From assembly GCF_001641615.1 (NCBI RefSeq), contig NZ_LRRU01000011.1, positions 62,001-126,000 on the forward strand: 64,000 bases of DNA. Direction: 5' to 3'. Below the pieces are notes generated by a model that was not told the DNA's origin, did no database searches, and saw nothing but the letters and a program-made list of their open reading frames with translations. This DNA is from Pseudoalteromonas gelatinilytica (GTDB lineage Bacteria; Pseudomonadota; Gammaproteobacteria; Enterobacterales; Alteromonadaceae). A program made the translations under genes and the position numbers. Positions 27,575-36,598 of this stretch are shown here, one piece after another (the stretch's first letter is position 1; the number at the start of each line of letters is the position of its first letter).

Positions 27575-30085
27575 ATGGCCAAGCAGTTAAAGCTGCTAAT
27601 TTTGAACGCAAGCGTTGCTGAGCGTGAGACTATTAAGTCGACATTAAACAAGCTTAATGTTTTCATGTTTATCGAAGCCAGTGACTCTCAAGATGCGCTA
27701 AAAATTCTCAAAAGCCACCCGGTGGATATTATCATTACAGGCCTTGAAGTCGGTAAGATTGATGGTTGGCGCTTTTCGCGCATGATCCGTTCAGGGCTAT
27801 TAAAAACCCCAAAAAACACACCTATTTTACTTACTCCACCAATCTATTGTGAACGTATAGCCGAAACCACTGCTCGCAGCTATGGCATTGATGCTGTTCT
27901 TCCATTTGAACGCCAAGATATGTTGCCGCAAGTGCTTGCCAACGTGTTATCAACACACCTTGAAAAAAGTAGTCGCCTTAATTTATTACTGCTTGAAACC
28001 GATAACCGTAAGGCAAAGGATATCAGTGAACAGCTAAAACTTAGCTTCGCGATAACCCATACCACCTCAACAAAAGCGACGCTTGCGACCTATCTACAAC
28101 AGAAGTTTGCCATTGTATTGATTGACGCCACCGAGTCTCATTCAGATACTGCGGCGGGGTTAATTAGCGAAATATTACAACACAACCCTAAGCAAGCAAT
28201 CGTAACCATTATTGATAACAATGATGCAGATTACGCAGAGCAGTTGTTACTTTCTGGCGTTACTGATTTTATTCGCGCCCCGTACGATCATTCATTATTG
28301 AGTAAAGTGTGTGACCACGCTGCTCGTCGTGAAGATTTCATGGTGAGCTACGCAGAGTTTGCACAAAAAGTAGAACAACTAAGCCAAAGTCAAAGCCGTT
28401 ATAAAGAACTGTTTTCTGCCCACCAACGTATCTTATTACATTTAAATACGGTAGTACTTGAGTTTAACCAAGAGGGGAATATTCGCTTTATTAACCCAGC
28501 TTGGGAGCACTTAACGGGCTATGGCATTAAGTCTAGCTTGGCAAAATCATTGACTGATTTTTGTTTGCCTGAGTGCAAAACAAAGCTACAAGATACAATT
28601 CAGAGTATTTTGCATGGTGGTGAGCAACAGCAACAGGTAGAGATCCAACTTAAACATAAAAATGGCAATGCTATTTGGGTTGAGTGTCGTTTACAGCTGA
28701 TTAAGAACAGCCAAAACTCTGCGACCATTACCGCCACTATTGATAACATTCATGAACGTAAGCAAGCTGAGTTACAGCTTCGTCATTTAGCCTTACACGA
28801 TACGCTCACAGAGCTGCATAATCGTTACTACTTTGACCAACAATTACAACGTATTTGTAAGGCCAAATACACCAGTAAAGATACCGAGCATGCGCTCATC
28901 TATATCGATTTAGATCACTTTAAAATCATTAACGACAGTAAAGGCCATCAACAAGGTGACATCGTTTTAAAAGAGGTTGCCCAGTTATTCACTGCGAATA
29001 TCAGTGATGAGCATTTAGTGTGCCGCATCGGTGGTGATGAATTTGCCGTGATCTTAAAAAATACTAACTTACTTGATGCACACTTGGTGGCAGAAAGTAT
29101 TTGTATGGCGATTGAAAAACACCGCTTTCACTCCGAAGGCCAAGAGTACTCAATTAGCTGCTCTATTGGTTTAACGCAAATCACCGAGCAAAATAACGAC
29201 CCAAGTGAATGTTTAAAACAAGCTGATATCGCCCTTTATGTGGCTAAAAGCTTAGGCCGTAACTTAGTTCACTGTTACTCAAAAGAAGATAGCCATCATA
29301 ACAGCTTACAAGCTGGTCTTGAGTGGGGTCATAGCATTCGCCAAGCATTACAACATGATGCAATCGAACTGCACTATCAACCAATTTGGGACTTCAAACG
29401 CGGCCATGTTGCCTACTTTGAAGCGCTATTGCGTTTGAAGTTGAATGACGAGCTTATTTATCCCAACCAGTTTATTCCTGCGCTTGAGCTTTTAAACGAT
29501 ACCTTTTTAATGGATCAATGCGTCATTCGTAATGCCATTAAGAGCGTTGCCGAGTACCCAGAGCTTAATCAAATCGCAATTAACTTATCAGCACAGTCGT
29601 TTTTAGATGAGCGCCTATTGCCGCACATTGAATCGAGCTTAAAAGAATATAATGTTGAACCAACACGCATTATTTTTGAGATCACCGAGTCTGCGAGTAT
29701 CAATAACCTGGTGGCAACCCGTGCGATGATCGAGCGTTTAAACGGCTTAGGCTGTCATTTCTCGATTGATGACTTTGGTACCGGCTTTAGTACCTTCAAC
29801 TACCTTAAACAATTACCGGCTCAGCATGTAAAAATTGATGGCTCATTTGTTCGTGATATGTTGAATGACCCAATCGATTTAGCACTAGTAAAAGCGATCA
29901 ATGATATTAGCCGTTCGCTTGATAAGCGCTCTGTAGCGGAATATGTTGAAAACAAAGAAATATTCTTAGCACTAAAAGAAATTGGTATAGACTATGGTCA
30001 AGGGTACTTTATTGCCCGCCCTGTACCGGTTGAAAAAATTAGCGCTGAACTTAAAAAAATATCTGAAAATAATCTGTTTAATTAA
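27575..30085 (+). CDS. REC-REC-PAS-GGDEF-EAL c-di-GMP protein
   Basis: 836 aa with two receiver-like domains (about 5-128 and 134-250), PAS (about 275-395), GGDEF (400-565; GGDEF at about 486) and EAL (575-830). In the first receiver the phosphoacceptor position is Gly56 (DIIITGLEVGKIDG), so it should not be phosphorylated. The second keeps an Asp at 184 (VLIDATES). EAL residues are mostly intact: YFEALLRL, SIDDFGTGFS, VKIDGSFV, GYFIARP; the usual AEGVE is AEYVE. Both cyclase and phosphodiesterase activities are plausible. GAGG precedes ATG 27575. It stands alone, without a kinase beside it. Confidence 0.92.
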   Translation: MAKQLKLLILNASVAERETIKSTLNKLNVFMFIEASDSQDALKILKSHPVDIIITGLEVGKIDGWRFSRMIRSGLLKTPKNTPILLTPPIYCERIAETTARSYGIDAVLPFERQDMLPQVLANVLSTHLEKSSRLNLLLLETDNRKAKDISEQLKLSFAITHTTSTKATLATYLQQKFAIVLIDATESHSDTAAGLISEILQHNPKQAIVTIIDNNDADYAEQLLLSGVTDFIRAPYDHSLLSKVCDHAARREDFMVSYAEFAQKVEQLSQSQSRYKELFSAHQRILLHLNTVVLEFNQEGNIRFINPAWEHLTGYGIKSSLAKSLTDFCLPECKTKLQDTIQSILHGGEQQQQVEIQLKHKNGNAIWVECRLQLIKNSQNSATITATIDNIHERKQAELQLRHLALHDTLTELHNRYYFDQQLQRICKAKYTSKDTEHALIYIDLDHFKIINDSKGHQQGDIVLKEVAQLFTANISDEHLVCRIGGDEFAVILKNTNLLDAHLVAESICMAIEKHRFHSEGQEYSISCSIGLTQITEQNNDPSECLKQADIALYVAKSLGRNLVHCYSKEDSHHNSLQAGLEWGHSIRQALQHDAIELHYQPIWDFKRGHVAYFEALLRLKLNDELIYPNQFIPALELLNDTFLMDQCVIRNAIKSVAEYPELNQIAINLSAQSFLDERLLPHIESSLKEYNVEPTRIIFEITESASINNLVATRAMIERLNGLGCHFSIDDFGTGFSTFNYLKQLPAQHVKIDGSFVRDMLNDPIDLALVKAINDISRSLDKRSVAEYVENKEIFLALKEIGIDYGQGYFIARPVPVEKISAELKKISENNLFN

Positions 30086-30318
30086 CAGTTAGCTAACATT
30101 AAAAAGCCTAGTTCTGATACATTTTTAAACATTTTTTATTAGTTTTTAAGCTTCCATACTTACAATACTCATCTATACTTTAATCCACAGCAAGAACAAA
30201 TGTCGTGGTTTTATGCTGATTATCAAATAAAAACATGACATTACTTATTACATTAAACATACTGAATATAACTTAACATCGTTAAGTCCATGTATTGACG
30301 GTATAAAGGAGAAAAGTG

Positions 30319-30522
30319 ATGACACAACTAATCGTTTTGTTGCTGATTGTGAATCTAGGGATAGCGTATCAATGTTACCGTAATGCGACCTTTAAGGGGT
30401 ATCCGGTGAAAATATTTACAGGGCTAGGTTTAGTGCCTTACTTTAACTTAGTCGTGTGGGTTTATTTGTTGTTTTTACCTGACTTAAAACCATTTTCAAT
30501 GAATGAAAAGCAGCCACTTTAG
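30319..30522 (+). CDS. Small membrane protein of unknown function
   Basis: 67 aa, start ATG 30319 preceded by AGGAG at 7 bp; GTG 30316 is also possible. It has two hydrophobic segments (TQLIVLLLIVNLGIAYQCY and FTGLGLVPYFNLVVWVYLLFLP) and a short polar tail. I recognise no family. The good ribosome-binding site and a terminator at the stop codon support a real gene. Confidence 0.65.
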   Translation: MTQLIVLLLIVNLGIAYQCYRNATFKGYPVKIFTGLGLVPYFNLVVWVYLLFLPDLKPFSMNEKQPL

Positions 30523-30532
30523 GCTGCTTTTT
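30506..30532 (+). terminator. Terminator overlapping the small membrane protein stop
   Basis: AAAAGCAGCC, ACTTTA, GGCTGCTTTT hairpin spanning the stop codon. It serves this gene and probably the convergent operon ending at 30545. Confidence 0.75.
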
Positions 30533-30544
30533 AGTTGGGAGAAT

Positions 30545-31453
30545 TTAAAAGCGATAACTTGATGCCTTGTCGATAAGTTGCGCGGCTTTTATATCGCCAA
30601 CCACGCACTTTTTGATATCTGATTTTTTAAATACTTTAACCAGCTCACCCTTACCTTCACTCACACCGCGAATGATAAAACTCACATGTTCATCGTTAGG
30701 TAGGCTTCTTAAACCGCTACCATAATCACATAATGTCAGTGATAAGCTTTTATCTACTTGCTTAGCTAAAGCAGCCAACTGCTGTTGTTGCTCTTTCACA
30801 CGAGCTTGTTTTTTCTCAGCTAACTCTTTGCGCATTTCTTGCTGTTTTAAAGACAGCTTTTGCTGCTCTTTCTCAAGCTCTTTAATTGATGCTTGTAGTG
30901 CTTGTTTACGTTTTTCGAGCTCTTGCTCTTTGGCATCTTTATCGTGGCGACGATCAAACTCAAGGTCACGCTTTTCACGTTCAAGATCACGGATTTCACG
31001 GCTCACATCGCGCTCTTGCTCGGCAACTTCACGCACTCGTTCTGCACTTTCACGCATCACTTCCATGGCCTGCTGATAAGCTTCTTGCGTTTTTACGACC
31101 ACCGCATCGCTGATCACTTGCACATGTTCGCCTAGCACTTCAATTTCAGTTAGCTCTTCAAAATCGATATCTGGCATGGGTGGAAGCGGTGCATCAGGCA
31201 CTGAAGCAAACACTGTAGACCAGCGTGAGCCGCCTCTTACGTCAAAGCTAAACACCACACCTTGATGCTGCAAATAACTTGATGATACGTTTCTTACCTT
31301 GTTATCGGTGTCTTGTTTTAATGCTGCTGTGAGGATTTTTTCCATGATCCCGACTTCACGCTGAATTTTATCTAATTCATCACTTGCTTGTGCTTGTACG
31401 CTTACTGCTGTGCAAAGCAATAAGGCAGCCGTGGTTGATTTGTATTTTGACAT
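30545..31453 (-). CDS. Secreted coiled-coil protein in ECF sigma operon
   Basis: ATG 31453 (MSKYKSTTAALLLCTAVSVQAQA) is preceded by GGAGT and gives 302 aa with a cleavable signal peptide. Residues about 110-235 form a long, highly charged heptad region rich in Glu, Lys, Arg and Gln (e.g. EREKRDLEFDRRHDKDAKEQ). A globular C-terminal part contains CDYGSGLRSLPNDEHVSFII. I recognise no enzyme family. It starts 1 bp after the stop of the upstream anti-sigma-like gene, so it is translationally linked and is likely a periplasmic partner or output of that sigma system. Confidence 0.75.
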   Translation of the reverse strand: MSKYKSTTAALLLCTAVSVQAQASDELDKIQREVGIMEKILTAALKQDTDNKVRNVSSSYLQHQGVVFSFDVRGGSRWSTVFASVPDAPLPPMPDIDFEELTEIEVLGEHVQVISDAVVVKTQEAYQQAMEVMRESAERVREVAEQERDVSREIRDLEREKRDLEFDRRHDKDAKEQELEKRKQALQASIKELEKEQQKLSLKQQEMRKELAEKKQARVKEQQQQLAALAKQVDKSLSLTLCDYGSGLRSLPNDEHVSFIIRGVSEGKGELVKVFKKSDIKKCVVGDIKAAQLIDKASSYRF

Positions 31454-31454
31454 C

Positions 31455-32054
31455 TTAATACTCCAAATTGTTGGCAACGGTTGGCATTGGCCTGCCGTCC
31501 ACTTGCTCTGCTAAATCATTTAACTGCATACGTAAGTACGCTTGGTCTTGGGCGCGCTGTGTTTTGATATAAGCCAGCACGCTGGCAATATCTTCTTGGC
31601 GCTCTACTCGCCCGGTTTTAATTGCTTCTTTGGCCAGTTGATACATCTGCTGTTGCTGCACTTCGTTTTGCGCAGTGATGATGTTTTGCAACTGATCAAT
31701 TTGCTTTTGTTGTGACTCTAATAAATTGGTTTGTTTAGCCACTTGTTCGAGTAACTGCTGGTTTCCTTGCTGTGGATTACTAGCAAAAATCCACGCGCAA
31801 AATGCAATTGATGCAGCTACTGCCCACATCCCAGAACCAAAAAACAAACTCGTTTTTTGCACTTTGGGCATCGTGGATTCTCGATCCCAGTTTGGTACAG
31901 GTACTGTTTCATAGTGGTGACTTTGTTGTTGCCACTGCATTGCATTGTTCATCATTAATGCATACTCAGCATCGGCTTGAAGTAACGCAATTTGCTCATC
32001 AGTTAGGCTTTCGCCTTCTAACCATGCGGTAAATAATGAATCTAAATTAGCCAT
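31455..32054 (-). CDS. Probable membrane anti-sigma factor
   Basis: 199 aa. The N-terminal cytosolic part (MANLDSLFTAWLEGESLTDEQIALL) resembles anti-sigma zinc-finger-like domains but lacks the HxxxCxxC motif. One membrane helix lies at about residues 73-90 (GMWAVAASIAFCAWIFA), followed by a Gln-rich periplasmic coiled coil. Its start overlaps the ECF sigma stop by 8 bp, the usual sigma/anti-sigma arrangement. Role inferred from context and topology. Confidence 0.72.
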   Translation of the reverse strand: MANLDSLFTAWLEGESLTDEQIALLQADAEYALMMNNAMQWQQQSHHYETVPVPNWDRESTMPKVQKTSLFFGSGMWAVAASIAFCAWIFASNPQQGNQQLLEQVAKQTNLLESQQKQIDQLQNIITAQNEVQQQQMYQLAKEAIKTGRVERQEDIASVLAYIKTQRAQDQAYLRMQLNDLAEQVDGRPMPTVANNLEY

Positions 32055-32589
32055 CTACGGCCTCCAAATGCACTTTTAACTTACCAAGCGCACTGTATAG
32101 TCTTGATTTAGCTGTATTGGTTGAAATACCTAATTGCTCAGCTATTTCTTCAAACGTACAGTGCTGAAAAAACTTTAACTCCACCACCAAGCGTTGCTCC
32201 CAGGGTAAATTGTTCATCATTTCTTTAAGTTCATGATGCTGCTCAGATTGCAGTTGATTGGTTTCTAACTCACTGCGCTCACAGCTTTCTTCTGGTACGG
32301 CGTCCAAACCTTGATGCAGCTTACGGCGGCGGTAATATTCAACACTACGCCGATGCACAATTTGATAAAGCCAAGTGTTAAAACTCGATTCACCACGAAA
32401 ACTCGGTAAGCTCTTATACACAGAAATAAACACTTCTTGCATTAAGTCCATTGCATCATCAGGGTGACTTAACATCCTTAGGCAATAGTTATATACCTGT
32501 GTTTCGTGCTGCTTGACTAATTTCAACCACGCCCGTTTATTGCCCTGTTGCGCTTTAGCAATTAGTGTCTCAAGTGATTGAAAAAACAC
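32047..32589 (-). CDS. ECF-type RNA polymerase sigma factor (RpoE-like)
   Basis: 180-aa sigma70-family extracytoplasmic factor. Region 2 contains YCLRMLSHPDDAMDLMQEVFI and SFRGESSFNTWLYQIVHRRSVEYYRRRK; region 4 contains the helix-turn-helix CTFEEIAEQLGISTNTAKSRLYSAL. The start is GTG 32589 with GAGG six bases upstream. It overlaps the next gene by 8 bp. It is not rpoE itself by neighbourhood (no rseABC). The sigma, anti-sigma-like and coiled-coil genes form one operon. Confidence 0.93.
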   Translation of the reverse strand: MFFQSLETLIAKAQQGNKRAWLKLVKQHETQVYNYCLRMLSHPDDAMDLMQEVFISVYKSLPSFRGESSFNTWLYQIVHRRSVEYYRRRKLHQGLDAVPEESCERSELETNQLQSEQHHELKEMMNNLPWEQRLVVELKFFQHCTFEEIAEQLGISTNTAKSRLYSALGKLKVHLEAVDG

Positions 32590-32669
32590 GCTAGCCTCGT
32601 CATCTGATCTGCCTTTAATGGTTTTGTTATTATGTTAGTCGAGGGAAGGAAAAAAATAGTTTGCTTAAA

Positions 32670-32711
32670 TAATAAAAAACCCCAAATATTTTTTATTTGG
32701 GGTTTTTTATT
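32670..32711 (-). terminator. Bidirectional-type terminator after oxyR
   Basis: AATAAAAAACCCCAAATA, TTTT, TATTTGGGGTTTTTTATT. Long stem with A and T tracts, 2 bp beyond the oxyR stop. Confidence 0.88.
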
Positions 32712-32712
32712 A

Positions 32713-33636
32713 TTAGTCGCATTGACCGTCTAAGCTACACTGCTTATTAAGAAACAGCTCTAGCTGCTGGCTAAACAGCCTAAAATCTCTGATCCGGCCT
32801 GTTGTTTTACGCCACACGATACCAATATCTCGGTATGCATCGCCTTGTGATGGCGTAGCAACCATATCTTTTTTATCTAAAATACCAGCGTTAATTGCCA
32901 TCTGGGGTAAGAAAGTAACACCAAGCTGGTGTTCAACCATACTTAATAAGGTATGTAAGCTTGCCGCTTCAAATGGGTTAATACAGCTTGAGCGATTCAA
33001 GTGACAAGCACTGAGTGCGTGGCCAGTCATACAATGCTCACGCTCTAGCAAGAACACACTCGCATCCGGTAAAAGATTAAAGTCTTCCACGCCATCTGCG
33101 GGTGTGTAATCTTTATGATGCACTAGGCTGAAGTGATCTTTCGCAAGGACTTGAGTATGAAACTTTTCAGTGTCATACGGTAACGCGAGCAACGCCATAT
33201 CAATTTGCCCATGCTCTAGCTTATCGAGTAATTTGTCACTGGTATCTTCAACCAAAACTAGCTCTAGCTCGGTAAATGTTTGTTTGCAGAAATGATATAA
33301 AGGCGCAGCAATAAAGCTGGCAATCGTCGGGATCACACCAAGCGTGAGTGTGCCACTTAATGGCGTTAAAAAGCTCTTCGTAAGCTCTTTTAAGCTTAGG
33401 GTGTCATCAATGATCTTACGCGCTTTTTCGACAACCTCTTCACCAATTGCAGTAAACATTAAGCTGCGGTTTTCACGCTCAATAAGTTGGCAACCTAGGG
33501 TTTCTTCTAAGTTCTGAATTGCACTACTTAAGGTTGATTGACCAATAAAACAGGCGCTTGCTGCGCGGCCAAAATGTTGATGTTGGTGGACTGCTAATAA
33601 ATATTGTAGTTGTTTAATACTTGGTAAGTTATTCAT
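32713..33636 (-). CDS. oxyR: Hydrogen-peroxide sensor regulator OxyR (LysR family)
   Basis: 307-aa LysR-type regulator. The helix-turn-helix is in HFGRAASACFIGQSTLSSAIQNLEE. Two cysteines in the effector domain, Cys202 and Cys211 (HCMTGHALSACH), have the nine-residue spacing of the redox pair Cys199/Cys208 of E. coli OxyR, which supports peroxide sensing by disulfide formation. No katG or ahpCF is adjacent. It lies downstream of pit with about 75 bp between; a weak inverted repeat is present there. Confidence 0.9.
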   Translation of the reverse strand: MNNLPSIKQLQYLLAVHQHQHFGRAASACFIGQSTLSSAIQNLEETLGCQLIERENRSLMFTAIGEEVVEKARKIIDDTLSLKELTKSFLTPLSGTLTLGVIPTIASFIAAPLYHFCKQTFTELELVLVEDTSDKLLDKLEHGQIDMALLALPYDTEKFHTQVLAKDHFSLVHHKDYTPADGVEDFNLLPDASVFLLEREHCMTGHALSACHLNRSSCINPFEAASLHTLLSMVEHQLGVTFLPQMAINAGILDKKDMVATPSQGDAYRDIGIVWRKTTGRIRDFRLFSQQLELFLNKQCSLDGQCD

Positions 33637-33712
33637 ACTCTACCTGAAAATAAAAAGACCCCAACACCTAAGGCATTGAGATCTTTTCAAGCTAAAAGTC
33701 TTTTAGTACTTT

Positions 33713-34981
33713 TTATACCCCGAAGGCAGTTCTCAGTACGTAGAAAATAACAATAGCAAGGGCTGCGCCAACTGGCAACGTAATTACCCAAGAAACTACA
33801 ATGTTTCTTACAACACCCATGTTAAGTGCCGCAATACCGCGTGCCATACCAACACCTAATACCGCACCAACAAGTGTTTGTGTAGTAGAGATAGGTAAAC
33901 CAGTACCTGATGCGATAACAACTGTAGAAGCAGCAGCAAGCTCAGCAGCAAAACCACGGCTAGGTGTTAAGTGGGTGATACCTTCACCGATTGTTTTGAT
34001 TACTTTCTTACCTAAGATAGCAAGACCAGCAACAATACCTAAACCACCTAGTGGTAAAATCCACCATGCAATAGCCGCTTTCTTAGCGATTTCACCGTTG
34101 TGCTCAACAATGTTTACAACAGCAGCTAGTGGACCAATCGCGTTAGCAACGTCGTTTGAACCGTGTGCGAATGCCATACAACATGCTGTTAGTACCATAA
34201 GTACCGCGAACACTTTCTCAACGTTGTTGAATTGCATTTTCTTGTCAGCTTTAGGGTCAATCTTAAGGCGTGAAATAGCGAATTTACCAATGATTGCAAC
34301 AACCACGGCGATCGCGATAGAAAGCATGTAACCTTCAAATGAACCTAAGTTGATACCAATGTGCTTCAAGCCTTTCTTGATTGTTACAAGAGACATGATG
34401 AAGCCCGCTAGACCCATGTATACAGGCACGTAGCGCTTAGCATTTTTAAGAGGTGCGTCAGTGTCAAAAATTAGCTTTTGCGCACTCATGAAAATCAAAT
34501 AAGCAATAAAACCAGAGATAGCAGGGGTAACAATCCAGCTACCTACAATACCCATTACCTTGTTCCATTGGATTGCTTCGCTACCTACCGCAACCAATGC
34601 GAAACCAATGATGGCACCAATGATTGAGTGAGTAGTTGAAACAGGCCAGCCTAAGAACGAGGCAATCAATAACCAGCTACCTGCAGCGAATAACGCGGCG
34701 ATCATACCGAGTATCATTAACTCAGGTACGTCCATAAATGGGGTCGCATCGATAATCCCTTTACGGATCGTTGATGTAACCTCACCACCGGCAAGGTATG
34801 CGCCAGCGAACTCAAACACCATCGCGATGATGATAGCTTGCTTAATTGTAAGTGCTTTTGAACCTACTGATGTACCCATCGCATTGGCAACGTCATTTGC
34901 ACCAATACCATAAGCCATAAAGAAACCGACTGCGGCGGCAGTTAAAACGAGTAACGTGCCGTAATTTGCAATGATATCCAT
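33713..34981 (-). CDS. Low-affinity inorganic phosphate transporter, Pit family
   Basis: 422-aa membrane protein that imports metal-phosphate with protons. The two family signatures are visible: YGIGANDVANAMGTSVGSKALT at the N-terminus and FAHGSNDVANAIGPLAAV near 270, plus the repeated WPVSTTHSIIGAI and LPISTTQTLVGAVLG. About ten membrane helices are predicted. It follows the PhoU-like gene by 40 bp; this pair is a common unit in bacteria. Confidence 0.93.
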   Translation of the reverse strand: MDIIANYGTLLVLTAAAVGFFMAYGIGANDVANAMGTSVGSKALTIKQAIIIAMVFEFAGAYLAGGEVTSTIRKGIIDATPFMDVPELMILGMIAALFAAGSWLLIASFLGWPVSTTHSIIGAIIGFALVAVGSEAIQWNKVMGIVGSWIVTPAISGFIAYLIFMSAQKLIFDTDAPLKNAKRYVPVYMGLAGFIMSLVTIKKGLKHIGINLGSFEGYMLSIAIAVVVAIIGKFAISRLKIDPKADKKMQFNNVEKVFAVLMVLTACCMAFAHGSNDVANAIGPLAAVVNIVEHNGEIAKKAAIAWWILPLGGLGIVAGLAILGKKVIKTIGEGITHLTPSRGFAAELAAASTVVIASGTGLPISTTQTLVGAVLGVGMARGIAALNMGVVRNIVVSWVITLPVGAALAIVIFYVLRTAFGV

Positions 34982-35021
34982 TGTGTGAACCTTTAATTTT
35001 TTCGTATGAACTGATTTTTAA

Positions 35022-35699
35022 TTAACGAGCTAACATCAGCTCAAGACGAGAACCTACGCGCTCAGCAATATCAGCTAAGTCACCTACCCATTCAATGATC
35101 TTGTATAAGAACATCACGTCGATTGGGTTAAGTTCATTTTCAACGGCGCGCAATTGACGGCGAATTTTGATTTGCATGTCATCCGTGTCTTGCTCAATTG
35201 CGTCCAATTCAACGAGCATTTTCTCAACTAAAGTCACTTCGCGACCTTTGAAGCCCGTTTCAAGAAGCTCATCTAGCTCATTGATTGCTTTTGATGCTTG
35301 TTTAGTTGCATCAACACAACGAGTTACATAAGCAAGGAAATCTGCTTGGATTTCGGTAGGAATAGTCATCTCACGACCAACTACACGACCTGCAATATCT
35401 TTTGCTTTATTAGCAATTTTGTCTTGTTGAGTAACAAGCTCTAGCAAATCGGTACGCTCAACTGGCATGAATAAGCCACGTGGTAGTTGAAGGCGAATGT
35501 TACGTTTCATTTCATCAGCTTCACGCTCTAAATTACGAATGTTTAGGCGGATTTCTTCCGCTTCTTGCCACTCTTCTTTGAAAACGTGATTAAAGAAAGG
35601 GATCAATGCTTTACTTGCTTGATGTGCTTTCTTAATGTGATCTTCCATAGGCTTAATAGGAGATTTAGCAAATACCCCTAAAAATGCATTTGTAGGCAT
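35022..35699 (-). CDS. PhoU-like DUF47 / TIGR00153 family protein
   Basis: 225-aa all-helical PhoU-like protein (motifs EEIRLNIRNLEREADEMKRNI and ALRAVENELNPIDVMFLYKIIEWVGDLADIAERVG). Members are encoded with Pit transporters and are thought to regulate them. It is upstream of and probably cotranscribed with the Pit gene. Confidence 0.9.
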   Translation of the reverse strand: MPTNAFLGVFAKSPIKPMEDHIKKAHQASKALIPFFNHVFKEEWQEAEEIRLNIRNLEREADEMKRNIRLQLPRGLFMPVERTDLLELVTQQDKIANKAKDIAGRVVGREMTIPTEIQADFLAYVTRCVDATKQASKAINELDELLETGFKGREVTLVEKMLVELDAIEQDTDDMQIKIRRQLRAVENELNPIDVMFLYKIIEWVGDLADIAERVGSRLELMLAR

Positions 35700-35802
35700 A
35701 ACTGACCCTTTATAAATTAGTATGCTTTGGCAGCTGCGAATTTTACAGCATTGTGTTCGATTGTGAACGCTTTTTCTGCCTTACATCACCAATAATAGAC
35801 AA

Positions 35803-35819
35803 AGCGGCCAAAGGCCGCT
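35803..35819 (-). terminator. Hairpin after phoU
   Basis: AGCGGCC, AAA, GGCCGCT: a perfect 7-bp GC-rich stem 31 bp beyond the phoU stop, with only a short T run. Weak terminator or 3' stabilising stem. Confidence 0.55.
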
Positions 35820-35849
35820 CGGTTTAATAATGAAAAGTTGCGGTTAAAA

Positions 35850-36551
35850 TTACAGCGACTTTTCGATATCTGCTTGAGATGTATGACGAATATCTTTGCC
35901 GTTTACAAAGTAGATGATGTACTCAGCAATATTTTGACAACGGTCGCCGATACGCTCTAAAGAGCGTACTGACCACACTAAATCCATAATTTTCGGGATT
36001 GAGCGTGGATCTTCCATCATATATGTCATGATTTGACGGGTAATTGCTTCGTATTCACGGTCAACTTTGGCATCTTCTTTATGTACTTCAAACGCACATT
36101 GCACATCCATACGTGCAAATGCATCGAGTACATCATGAAGCATTTTTGATACTTGGCGACCCATGTTTTCAATGTTCACCAGTAGGTCTTGCTGATCTTT
36201 TGTGAATGAGTCCAGCGCAACTTTAGCAATACGCTCAGCTTCATCGCCAATACGCTCTAAATCAGCAATTGTTTTAGCAATGGCAATTACAAGACGTAAG
36301 TCACTGGCAGCTGGCTGACGACGAGCGATAATGCGTGTGCATTCTTCATCGATGTTCACTTCCATTGCATTTACTTTATAGTCGTTTTCACGAACTTTTT
36401 GTGCCAGATCTGCATCGCCATTGCTAACAGCATCAAGTGCACTGTTTAGTTGTTGTTCAACTAAACCACCCATGTTTAATACATGGTTACGCACATTTTC
36501 AAGCTCTTCATTAAAGCGGCCCGAAATGTGTTTATTGATATTATGTTCCAT
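35850..36551 (-). CDS. phoU: Phosphate signalling protein PhoU
   Basis: 233 aa, two PhoU three-helix bundles with metal-binding ExxxD-type motifs (AKTIADLERIGDEAERIAK and SVRSLERIGDRCQNIAEYIIY). PhoU links the Pst transporter to PhoR/PhoB and restrains Pho-regulon expression when phosphate is ample. It is the last gene of the pstC-pstA-pstB-phoU series. Confidence 0.96.
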   Translation of the reverse strand: MEHNINKHISGRFNEELENVRNHVLNMGGLVEQQLNSALDAVSNGDADLAQKVRENDYKVNAMEVNIDEECTRIIARRQPAASDLRLVIAIAKTIADLERIGDEAERIAKVALDSFTKDQQDLLVNIENMGRQVSKMLHDVLDAFARMDVQCAFEVHKEDAKVDREYEAITRQIMTYMMEDPRSIPKIMDLVWSVRSLERIGDRCQNIAEYIIYFVNGKDIRHTSQADIEKSL

Positions 36552-36598
36552 TGTCTACCTCTATAAATTTCGTTTACGGTACCAAGTGACTTTATTGA

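Noticed and set aside
33651..33706. Possible terminator between pit and oxyR
   Set aside because: Imperfect AAAAGACC/GATCTTTT pairing and a short CTAAAAG/CTTTTAG repeat; no GC-rich stem, so not called.
33801..34331. 176-residue antisense frame opposite the Pit gene
   Set aside because: Shadow frame of a conserved membrane protein gene.
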